Origin: Sarcocystis neurona
Lineage: Eukaryota; Apicomplexa; Conoidasida; Eucoccidiorida; Sarcocystidae
Assembly: GCA_000727475.1 (NCBI GenBank)
Contig: KL647295.1
Coordinates: 174,839 to 238,838 of the forward strand
Reading direction: 5' to 3'
Length of the DNA stretch: 64,000 bases
Under the pieces are notes generated by a model that worked only from the letters and a program-made list of their open reading frames with translations, did no database searches and was not told the DNA's origin. Numbering within the stretch: position 1 is the stretch's first letter; every line of letters starts with the position of its first letter. Position numbers and translations under genes: made by a program. Shown piece after piece: positions 13,608 through 25,600 of the stretch.

Positions 13608-16600
13608 GCGTATAAAAACATGTGGTGTGGTAACCTTGGTGGTCCAGCAGAGTACGACAGGACCGGTCATCAAACCACAACGGCCCTTCCGACACGTACA
13701 TACACATCTGAGTGTACACGAGAGAACAGGACACGTCGACCTATCGACTGTCTTCCCTTTTGGAACCACACGCGAATGAAAACGAATACTTCTTCGAAAA
13801 CCGAGATACTTTACATCTATTATTAGTTATCTATCTATCGATCGATATACGTATATGTGTATATATATATATATTCTCGTAACAAGCTGTGCACACACAC
13901 ACACACACACACACACGGCAATAGGTATCGAGTAAGGGCACACATGCACGTATACGAACGTGTATAATTTCAGACAAATACGTACCTATATGTATGTACA
14001 TATATATATATATATATTATTTCCAGTCGTACTCATACACGTATGTAGGTACACCTGTATATACCTTGGTTATACACGTGTATGTGCGTATGTGCATGTA
14101 CGTGTATCTGCTGTCAGCATAGTCGGCGCGCGTGTGTCTGCGTGTCAGCGGTTAGTCGTGCGTCTGTGTCTCGTGTTTACAAACGTGCTGCCTGCTCGGT
14201 GCCTCCCGTGGGTCGCATCCGTGTGCCGTGACGAGCAGTCTTTTCTGCCTTGTGTCTGAATATGTCCGGACGCAATACGGGGAAGATGCTGAGCACGCTG
14301 CTGCCTGGCCTGCTTGCGAGCGCGCGGTGCAGGCCCCGTGCGTTACGGCAATGGCGTGTGGCGTTTTAAAAATATAGACCCGACGACGTATCGTCTGCGC
14401 TGCGGAAAACCGGCGGCGTGTCGGTCTAGGGCGGACGCCTCCCCTGCCGCCGCTGCTGCAGAAGGCGCCTGCGACTTTATCCCGTCCCCTGCTGCATTTC
14501 CTCGCTCTTTTGACAGCGACAGCCATCCCGCCTCTTCCCTGGGAGAGGCCGGGGCAGCAGCAGCAGGGGCAGCAAGTGAAGAGAGCACGGCGGCAGGATG
14601 CAATCCTTTTGAAATGCGCCCTCCGCCCAGTGTCAGTGAGTCTCCGCGCAGGCGTTGGGGCACGAAAAGCTCGTCCGCAAGTGGCGCGTGGTCGCTTTTC
14701 CACGATATTCTCTCTGCCGGGCTCCGACAGGACAACCGGAACCAAGGGGACGCGCCGGTACGGAGGAGCTCCTGTTGCTGTCGCCGCTGCAGGAAAAACA
14801 GCTGCACACAGACACAGAGAAAGACATACACACACACACACACACACGTGTGCGTCGTCTGACTGTATAGGTGACGCAGAAGTGGCCAGCAAAATGCCGC
14901 AACCCGTGCGCTGCACAGAGCAGCGCCTTCAAAGCCGACATCTGTTGGCTGTCCCAGAACGGAGGCAGCAGCCATCCGGGAACACGCAGAGGCGCGCTGT
15001 GTGTGCAACACCTGCAGATGAGACGCGCGAGTCGGTTTGTGTGCAGCAGCTTGGAGCAGCTGCTCACGTGTACACGCGTAGGCAATCAACGACAGTACCG
15101 CCTGGTCAGAGATACGTAGGTCGCACCCCAGATGGTGCAGCGAAGTGCCGCACTCGTACAAGAAATAGAGACGTGGAGGATGATAATGGTGCCACGTCTG
15201 TGTGGCCTCGCGAGGCCGTCCAAGACTGTGTTGCACATAGGATAGAAACAAGGCGCAGCCGAGAAACGCGGCGCCCAACGTGCAGACGGAGGATATAGGC
15301 AGTGAAGAAACGCAGGTGGGAGTCAGGGAGCCCTCAGTCGACAGAGACAGAGAGGGACGAACACGCCAGAAGACAGCAGCGGCGCACACTGGGACGTGCA
15401 CACGAAAAAGTGTGTCTACGGCTACGGCTAAAACTACGTGCACACGGAGATACAAGTGCCTGCGTGTGCACTGCGCCGTATACGCGTACGTCTGTACTGA
15501 CACATAAATAGATATACGTGTAGGTGTATGTGTAGGTATACACATAAACAGACATCTACCTGTATGTATGCACACGTCGATAGGAGGATATATATGCGGC
15601 TAGACGCTTGCAGATGCCCACCAGATAAAGGCACAGACGGAGAAGTGGAGGAGAATGCGCACACGTAAGTGAATCCAGAGACACACGCCTGCGTGTGTAG
15701 ACCTCTCTTGCGAGGTAAGGAAAAACACGCACCAAGAAAAACTGTTGGGTGCCCGGAGTGTCACACAAGTGTATGCACAGACGTGTGTGTGTTGCGGACC
15801 TGTGGATCTGTGCGTCTGCAGATGTCCTTGTGTCCCCCAGGGAGGTAGGCAGGTGTGGGTAAGCCAGTGAACACCTACCGATTTGTCTTGGGTGCTGCAA
15901 ACGGAAATGTACCACCTTCTAGACGTAGACGTGCGCATACGTGTCTGCTTCTGTGTGTGTATGTGTGCGTGTCGGTCTGTGCGAGTGCCTACATGTGTAG
16001 AGACATGCACGTCTATCCGCATGGGGAAGCTGAAGAAACACAGCCGTGCTTGCGAGTGTGCACATGTGTGCAGCCCTGTGTTGGCGCGACTACGTAATAT
16101 GGCGGAGTTGCGTGTGAACACATGTATCTGGAAGCGGAGAAAACACAGCAGTGGCTGCGTATGCAGATGCACATGTATAAGTGTACAGTTGTACGCGTAG
16201 ACGCAGCTGGTTTTTCGTGTATAGAAGGGAAGACAACGGATCTCTTGCGGTGGTTGAGAATACCTTTATGTGTGGAGTCTACGGACATGCATAGAGAAAC
16301 AGAGAGCCACAGGCATGTGCACGGCTGCGACGAATAAAGGATATATAGGAGTCTCTTGTGTTCGCAAGCGGGCACCGCCCCTTGTACCTGGCGACACGCA
16401 CAAATCACGAAGAGAGGCAGGAAGGGAAGACAGCAGCAAAGGTGTGCAGCTCGCAGTGTTCTGGGCGGCCGCACATAAACGTTGAGCATTGCTGTACAGA
16501 GACTCAACCCAGGCTCGAGTCTCTGTCGAGAAGCAGGCAGGCGCTACGCGCGCAGAGTTTGCATAGAGGACGCGTCCGTGTTTCTCTACAGTGACGATGC

Positions 16601-19600
16601 AGGCGAGACAGTGAAAGCGTGAAAAGCATTGGGCTGTTCTCTCCAAGCACACTCGAGTTCGGCTGAGCAGCGGCGCGCTGTCGTGCTGCCCCTGTCTGCG
16701 GCGCGCCGTGGGGTACACGCAGGTGCAACAACAGCTGCTCGTACATTCCCCGCCGCACGGGCACACGGGCGCACCAGCGCGGCTGCAGCAGCAGAAGACA
16801 CAGAGCATTTTGTGTTGACGAGAGTTGAGAGCCACGTGTATGCATGCGCTCGTACAGTGCGCGGACCGCTCCCAAGAAGTCTTGTGGACTTTGCATTCCT
16901 GTGCCTGCACGTACATGAGTCGCTGGCATCTCTGTGACCAGCTGCGCCTAGGAGTCCGTGACAACTGCACACGGCCACCGCGTCGACCGCGCAGAGTGTG
17001 AGCGCTGTCCTGTGCGGTCACTCTGTAGCTGCTGTTGCTGCCTCCTCGTCGTCCTGCTGCGCTGCGACAGTGCTGGCTCTGTTTTGCTGCTGTTTCTGGT
17101 CTGTTGTGCTGCTGCTGCGGGTGTGGCAATGCTGGGGTTGTCTCGCTGCTGTTGCTGCCCTGTCGTGGTGCCGCTGCGCTGCAACGGCGCTGCCGTTGTT
17201 ACGCCGCCATGACTATTGCTGTTGTGCGGTAGTGTGTGGTGGTCTGCGGAATCAGGACAGCGCCGTCGAAGAGGGGACGTCTTCGCCTTTCGCCCAAGAC
17301 GGCCCGCCGGAAGATTGTCACAGCTTTCCATCGCAGCAGAAGAAGACGGTGCACTTCACATATAAAAATCGCCGCCTGACCATTCACCCAGACAAGTGTG
17401 GCAAGGACGCGACGTTTGACTACGTCGAGGAGGTGCCGTACGCAATGCTGCTGATTCCCCATGACCTGGCCACCAGAGATGGAAGACCACATCAGCGGCG
17501 GCAGTGGCACTACCAGGAGAAGCAGCGGCAGCAGCAACAGCCGTACCACTGGGGAGACAGCGGACACACAAGGGTACGCACCATTCCAGGGGACATCGCA
17601 GACGCTCTGTGGATCTTCAGCCCTACCTCCCATGCCAAAGTGAGCGACGCGACAACCCTGTCCAGCGGGAAGCTTGCTGCCCTTGCCAGCCTAAACACGG
17701 GAGGACACGCTCAACTTTACTTCCTTGTTCTTCCTGCTGTAGCTCTCTTCTTCTCTTCTATATGTTATATGTACACGTGTACGCCTCGGCCGTAGACGTG
17801 GGGGGATGCTCAAGTTTACTCTGTGGTCTTCCTTGTGCAACTCTCTTCCTCTCTGTCGACTGTATATCTGTACACACGTATATGTGTCTCTGCCCGTCGC
17901 TTCCCTCCGCGTTTGGCTATGTAACTACGAATGCAAGAAGGCGCGACCTGCAAAGTACAGAAAGACTCGATATCCCACGACTCCTCTAGCAATATTCTAC
18001 TTTTATCTCTCTTTCTCTCTCTACCCTATCCGTGTGTAGAAGGCATACGTTTCTATGTAGGTACGCGCGTGAAACAGACAAAGATGTGGACACCCCTCCA
18101 GCAGCAGCCTTTCGTCCTCGCCTAGCTGGCGAGTCCCATCCTCTCTTCTTCCAAAAACCGTGTTGTACTGGCTTCTACACGCCGTCACTCCCCAGAGCGA
18201 GCAGTCTGCCGTACGTTCCTCGTAGTCACATCACTGTAAACACATATGGCTCTGCATGCGGACACGTATGTACATATATATACATACGTATACGTAGATA
18301 TGCGTACATACACACCTCAGTGTATATACATGTGTGTATCGTCGTATGTGGGTTTGGGTGCGCGGTAAGGAGATGTTTGTTGAATTTTTCACCGACAAAC
18401 TCGAGAGAAAAAGTGGAATTTGTGTAAGACAGTGTGCCGACGTGTATGTGTAGAAAAACTTCTGGACAGCGGCTCACACACGTAGGCCGTGAAGGGACTC
18501 ACGTGGTGCTCCTTTCTTCTTGCGTGCAACACCTCCACAGCGCGGACCATAACAATACGGTTCAGCCGCGCCCCGTCATTCCCGTGCCGTGTTGTTCTTC
18601 CGCTTTTGCCGCCGGTGCTGCACCATCTGCGTGTTGCTGGTCTTGCTGTTATTCTGCTGCTGTTGTGTCTTTCCCTCCCGTACTCCTGCTGCATCTTTTT
18701 TCCTTCTGAAGAAGCCTGAAACTCTGCTACGTCTGATAGCCGATGCTGATGTCACGCTGCTGCGAGGTACAGCTATTCTGCTGCTGTGCTCTGCTGCTGT
18801 CGTGTCGCTGTTGCTGCTCGCTGGCAGCTGTGGCTGGCAAATCGCAACCTGAGTCCCTTGGAGGAAGAGCCGCTGCTGAGTACTGCGCCAGGTGCGGTGA
18901 TGCACCGAGGCTACCGCATGATATTCCGCACGTCCTATGCTGCTCTGATGGAGTCGTTCCGGGCTGCCTTGTTAGGAGAAAACGACACACCCGACTGGCA
19001 GCGAGAGACCGCGGGGGTCGGTGCAGAGGCGGCATGGCACGCAGAAGGTCTGGGAGAGAAAAAGCGCGGAACAAGCCTTCCTGCCGACTTCTTCTCTCAC
19101 TTTTCTGAATTCGGCGCCGAACGAGCCGACGACGAAGCAGCTGACGAGGAACGGGATCGCCAACGTCGGCAGCGCACGCAACCGCTACAAGAAACGCAGC
19201 AACAACAGAGGTACATGGCATATCAAAGGAACGCTTTGGCTGCTGCTTTCAGAAGTCGCAGCAGCACCAGGCCCTTCACAGTCGTGCTGGCGGGTCACTC
19301 CCAAGGGGGAGTGGGTGCACAAATTTGCGCGCTGTACCTCGCCAAGCTAATGCGATCTTCTGTCCGAGATGGGACGCTACGACTTTACGTAGTCACCTTC
19401 GGCGCCCCCCCGGTACATCGCACCTCTAGGAAAAAGGAAAAACTGCCCTTTTTATACCCCCTTCTCTGTCAGTAGAAAGAAAGACGGAGAGAGAGGCCCA
19501 GAAAAAGGCTTGCCGTAGCTAGACGCGGAACTGGTACGCACTGCCTGGTGAAAGTCGCACACGGCTGTGTGGTGAGCGGCAGCGACGGCCGAGTGTCGCA

Positions 19601-22600
19601 AAGCGGCAGCATCAGGAACACACACGTCCCACTACAACTTCCCTCACAGGCATTGTCGGCTTCCTGCTGCTGCTGCTGCCACGCGTCTTCCCGGCAGTTT
19701 TCCTGTTTCATGTAAAGAGAGATGTCTTGAAGAGAGACGGTGGTCAACGCGGCGTGAAGCGGTCGCCCACAGAAGTGTCAGGCTGACAGGCTGCCTAGGA
19801 ATGAGAACAAAACCTGTTGTGTTCGTAGAGGTAGCTGCCTGTAAGAGGAAGTTCACTCATACAACATTACTCGCATGCAAACAGCACGAATTCCTTGCTT
19901 GCCGCACCACGAGTTCTGAAAAGCAGATACAAACCCGGCACCGCTGGCTGAGGGTGGTCCTATCCTGCCCCCGCGACAGTAGTGGAAGCAGCAGCACGAG
20001 CGTGCAACAGCGGAGAACAACCCAGCAACAAGAAGAACGACACTGACTCTAGCTACAACAAAAAATAGCGCTTCAAGAGAACGTCTTCGCACCGCCTTCA
20101 AGAAAAAGCAGAAGTCAGGCCTGGCACAAATAAATTTCAGACGCCTGTAGGCGTCGCCAGCACGCGTATACTTAGTCAAGCGAATCTAGTTACCTAGTCC
20201 CTATATCCGCAAACACATATCTATACAGGAGACATACGTGTACGACATACGTAAACATAGATATATATATGTTATATATATAAATACATATATATATATA
20301 AATACATATATATATAGATAAATACATATATATATATATAAATAAATACATATATATATGTATATATATATGTATATATATATATGTATATATATATATG
20401 TCTGCACACACTGTATATCTGCGTACTCCTGCTGTCGAGTAGGCAAATGTGTGAAGGTCTTCGGGGCTTTGCGTGCGGAGCGCTGGGTCCTGTTGGAGCG
20501 TGCCACGACATAAACTTCAAATTGTGTCCATCTGACTAGCTGTACGCAAACGTATACAGACATATATTTTTCTTCCTTCCACACACATATTAAACACGTG
20601 CTCCCCTCGCTTTGATCTCTCGGCCCCTTTCTCAATATTTCTCTGTCTTTGTCTGTCTGTCTGTCTCTCTCCTTCGTCAAGAGTTTCGCGCGCACGGACC
20701 GCAGTCAAATCGTGCCATGTGTCCTTGTCGCGGGATTTATTTGAATGCCCGGGCTTGACGACAGACTCACCACGTGTGGGGCTCCGTACAGCTACTTTCC
20801 CCCCACCTGCGTGTTGCTGCCGCTTTGTTACCATTCGTATGCGTGTGCTACCGCCTACTTATCTGCAGTGCAGCAAGGGCTGCAGTGGGAAGCCTGTGTA
20901 CCTTCACGTGTGTGTATATTTAGGCGTAAAGCATTACACAGACGCACACACACCCGAAGTGCTACTTCCGCGGGTAGTGCAATATATGCATCTATATGCA
21001 TCTATCTATATATATATATATATAAATTTATAAATATACACACCGTGTGTGCCGCTGTGATGCGTGGTGCACTGCAGGTGCTGCCGTTGCGCTGCTGCTG
21101 TGCCTGAAATGTTGGTGTTGCTGAAGTGCTGCTGCTGCAGCAGTTGTTTTACTGCTGTTCGGCGATGGTGCCGCTGTTGCAATGACCCAGGCCGTGCTCT
21201 GGTGGAGGCGCCACGTCTGCGTTGGTGCGGGTAACTCAAAGAGTGCTCGTGCTGCTGCAGGTGCTGGTGTGTTGCTCCTGCGGTGCTGCAGTGGCACTGC
21301 TTCCGGCTGTGTCCCCTGTGTCTGTACGTCTTTTTTGCTGCTGCTTTCTGGCGTATCGCTCCTGTCCTTGCTGTCATGTGGCCGCTGCTGCTGTTGTTTT
21401 TCCCGGGGGGCAGTGGGCCAGCAGGAGAATGTACGAGGAAATCCGCGAAAATGGGGTGCTGCTGCATGAGCTGGCAGCCTCGGTGGATCCTGTGCCGACC
21501 GCCCTCTCTCATGATTTGTTGACGGGTCTCACGTCGAAGCGCAGCATCATCTCTGTAAGTCACCATCATCTCTGTAAATCGGCTTCATCTCTGTCGCACA
21601 TCCCCCCCTCCGACGCTTGGCCATCACCCACCAACCCCACCCGTTCCAGCACCAACCCTCCCCACTGGGAGAGGCCCCTGGGGTGCCCAGCAACTCGCCC
21701 CGCGTTCCACCGGCCGCGTCGACAGGCTCACAGTCCTCACCGCAACTGCTTTCAGCAGAAGCAGCAGCAGTAGCACCACGTTCACCTAAGTAACAGAACC
21801 CACCTTACGGACACGGGCCCAGAACAACCACCATTCGCCCACCATTTTACCAGAGCCCCACCACTTTCTCTCACCACCACCCCCACTACTACTACCACCG
21901 CACAGCTGCATCCACTCTTACCACTCCTGTACCAGAACCCCGGTCCCTCTCACCACCTTACCGCAGCCACCACCTCTTCCCCCCCGCCACCAAAGCGCAT
22001 TCGTCACCAGTCTCGTCATCAGCTTCACACCACCAGCACTCTCACTCTCACGCACAACATGAGGGTCGTGTGTTGCCGTTATCACCACCATTCTCACTAC
22101 CGCGCTTTTCCCACCACCACCACGTTAGTCGTGTTTCCTGCTGCCAGCACCGTCGCTGTCCTCACTCCCCTATGTCTTGTCATTATAACACCATGCTGAC
22201 CACATAATCACCACCATCCCGACTACCACCGTTTCACTTGTTTCGCTTTGTATTTCTGACTCTCACAAATCTGTACTCTCTTCTGTTTCGTGTCTCTCTG
22301 TTCTTCACGTGCTTTCCTTTCCCCCTCATTTCCTGCTGCCCTCTGTATCCAGCCACGCACCACCTCCCTCCTTCCGTCCTCCTTGTTTTCCTCCTTCTCC
22401 TTTTTCTGCCTATTCTCTCGCTCTTCCGTTCCACTTGCAGTCTGCTGGTATAATAGCTCTCTGAGTCGCACTAATAGACTCACGCTTCCCTCATATACTT
22501 CTAGTCTTCCTCGTTCCTTCAGATTCGTCTTGTTTTACATCTCCTTCTCATGATGACCCCTCCTTTTATTCTCCCTTTCTCTCCTCCCCCTCCGTCTTCC

Positions 22601-25600
22601 TCTTCCTCCGATTGTATTCCTGTTGCTTCTTCTTCTGTCCACCACCTCTCTCCCCTTTTCTCTCTTATTCTTTTGCCCCTTCACACCTTCGTCTTCTTGC
22701 TCTTCAACGTTTTTTGCGCGACGGCTCCCTGTTCTTTGTGCCTCACTCTTGATCCCCTTTCTCTTTCAGTTATTCACTCTTTTTCTTGTCCTCCCCTCTG
22801 CTCCCGTCCCTCTTGCCTCATTTTTACCAGCTACCACTGGAGGAGTTTCAAGAAATTGAATTTTCAACTCCCTTCTGCTTCAGCGGCAAAGCCTGGAAAC
22901 AGGCCCGCGCAAATAGTAACCCGGTGACCAGACTGCTGGGGCGCGCCCTTGGTATTGACGCTCTTCTCAGTGTCCCGATAAACCCAATCATTGCCCACCA
23001 CCACGCGTACGGTGCTCTCCTGGGAGTTCTCTCTGGCAGATATAAACACCTCGGGTAAGCACCTGCTGATGCAGTCTTCTTCATCCGCCTCCGCCGATTT
23101 TCAGCCTCGGCGTCCCCTCTCCATCTGCTTCTTCTGTCGCCGGTCGACTCTGCATGATCAGGCCGAGTGGTAGCAAAGTGTGCACCACTCACTGTGGGAG
23201 CGCCGGTGTCGAGGGGGTTTGCGGAGGAGCATACAACCTGTCTCACATACATGTCACCGGGCGTTTAGGGCGGGAAAGAGGGGTTTACGAAGATGTCCGT
23301 ATGTGTACACACATACCTGTATAGAAGAAGCACACAGACGTGCGTACGAATATCTACAGACGCGCCTTGAAGGCTGGACAAATACTTCACCTAAAGCCCT
23401 GCACTGCGAGAAAACGTCGGGACCCCTACGGATGTAGATTCCTTGCTCCAAATGTATTCATACACACATATATCTATATGTGTAGTTCTAAGCACGTGCG
23501 ACTATGCACCATTCGTGTGAGTGCACACAAGCGTGTGCACACATATATATACATACGTATCTGAATGCCGATATCGAGACGTAGACACGAGCGGAGAAAG
23601 AGGGGACATCTGTACAGGGTGGGTGTCTGTGTACCAGTGTCGGGCGGAATGTACGAACGATGTACATAGAGGTGTACACGTACACAATGGAGCAAACAGC
23701 TTTTGGTATATATGTATATACGTATATACGTGTGCATTCAGATGGAGAAAAAAGTGAACACAGGTAAGCGTCTGCGTAGAAATCAGTGAATGCGCATGTG
23801 TAGCAATGCCTCCATAGACGCTCACGCCTGAGTGTAAGGTGGTGGCGGCCAGCGAGTACTGCAGGAGCCTGTCTGCAGCGCCGACCCGGTTCTGCTGCTG
23901 TGACGTAGTGCCCGGTAAACGGACTTTTGCCCGGCGTGCACTTGGGTCTGACGCTGTTGCTGCTGCTGTCATGTTGCGCGAGTCCAGTGCTGCTGCAGCT
24001 GCGGGTGATCCCGCTGCTGATCGTCCTGCTGCCGCTATATCGTCGTCGGTGCTGTCCCTGCTGCGACTGTTTGTATCTGTAAAGCTGCGGTCGGTCTACT
24101 GCTGCTGCAGCTGCGGGTGACCCCGCCGCTAATCATCCTGCTGCCGCTATGTCGTCATCGGTGCTGTCCCTGCTGCGATTGTATGTAGCTATAAAGCTGC
24201 GGTCGGGGCTGCTGCTTCTGCTGCTGCTGCTGCTTGTCTACTGCTGTGCTGCGCTTTCGTTGCTTTTCCGCCGACGCTGCTGCAGCCGCTGCCCCTCCGG
24301 CCGTTGCATGTGTGTCGTCACTCCTACGCGGTGGCTAGGGGCGGTACCCGGTATGCTCAGCAGCCTAGTGTTTGACACCTACACTGCCCAGGTAGTGCTC
24401 TGTCTAGCGCCCGGCGTGTCTACGTGTTGGTAGCTAGACGGGTGCGTCTGACCGATGTGTTTTCTCCTTCTCGAGTAAAAATACGCAATGCACGCGAATA
24501 ACGGCTACAAACGTATTCAGAGAGAGAGGCCAGAGAAGTGCGTGTTTTAAGTTCGATCTGTAGCGCTCACATATTTCTGCTGTTTATCTCTGAACGTTCG
24601 TCTCTCGTGCAGGGGCGAGCCGATGTGTGTAGCTGCAGTCACTGTGTTTGTATGTGTGTATGGGCCTTCTCCCCCTCATCAGCAGTATTATCTGCAGTCT
24701 TTTGTGGGCACTCTATGTGTACCTCTCTACAAAACATTTGTTTTTTCTTTCTGAGGGTTTCTGTCTCTACACTCTTCTTCCGACTGGACAGGCCTCTCGA
24801 TATGCGTGTCTGTGTCCGGAGTTCCCTTTCCGCTTCTACACTCACCACAGATATGTACGTCTTTTCCCTTGCTGTATACATATAGAGGTGTATATGCGCA
24901 TCATGGAAAAGCGTGCACTTGCACAGTGAAACAGCTATGAATTGCACGCCTGCATCCGTGTCGAGACAAGCTCTGTGTAGCTGCTAGTCACATCTGCAGC
25001 AGACACCTGCCTGTGTGTCTCGCGCTCACAGTCTGTCTCTATGTCTCTCTCTCTCCCCCCCTGTATACACATATATATATATATATATATTTGTACACAC
25101 ATGTACATATGCGTTTACGCAGACACGTGTGTGTACAGTGTCGCGACCACCGTTGTTAGTGTTGCTTGCATCTGGGACGCTGCTGCTGGCCCAGGACAGT
25201 GATGTCACCCCTCACATACTACTTTTCCACTCTAGCTATACACATACACACATACATATATATATATACACACTTCCTCACATACTACGTTCATACATCT
25301 GCTATATATGCACATATATGTATATAAAAGTGCAAGTACGTATATACACATTAATAACACACATATATAGGTATATACAAATACGTATCTGCGTGTACCC
25401 CTCCACACACGTCTCTCCATAGGCTCCATACCCGTGTGCGCACAGAGATACGTAGACGTGCGTTGGTACACAGGTGTACGTATATATCACGCAGGAGGTG
25501 TGTATACGTGCCCAGCTACACAGACGTACGCATATCCGCATATATTCAAATACATATACACATAGTGCGAAATAAGTGACAAGTTCTATTACGTTTATAA

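Larger units (their letters stand above)
10894..14332 (+). other. Long lipase gene intron, microsatellite-rich
   Basis: About 3.4 kb, phase 1 to phase 1. From about 11750 it is dominated by short tandem repeats: TA/CA mixes, TCTA/TCTG tetranucleotides at about 12290-12430, TA runs near 12955-12975, 13573-13612, 13858-13874 and 13998-14018, and a CA run at about 13892-13916. Frames open here are low-complexity Tyr/Ile/Cys strings and are not genes. Confidence 0.75.

Noticed and set aside
14343..15575. 410-codon - strand frame
   Set aside because: Overlaps two + strand exons whose phases chain correctly. The - strand frame runs through a CA repeat and ends in microsatellite sequence.
16098..16337. 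Possible lipase exon [18 protein letters not shown]...
   Set aside because: A stop codon lies directly upstream in frame with no acceptor in between, and the neighbouring exons already join in phase without it.
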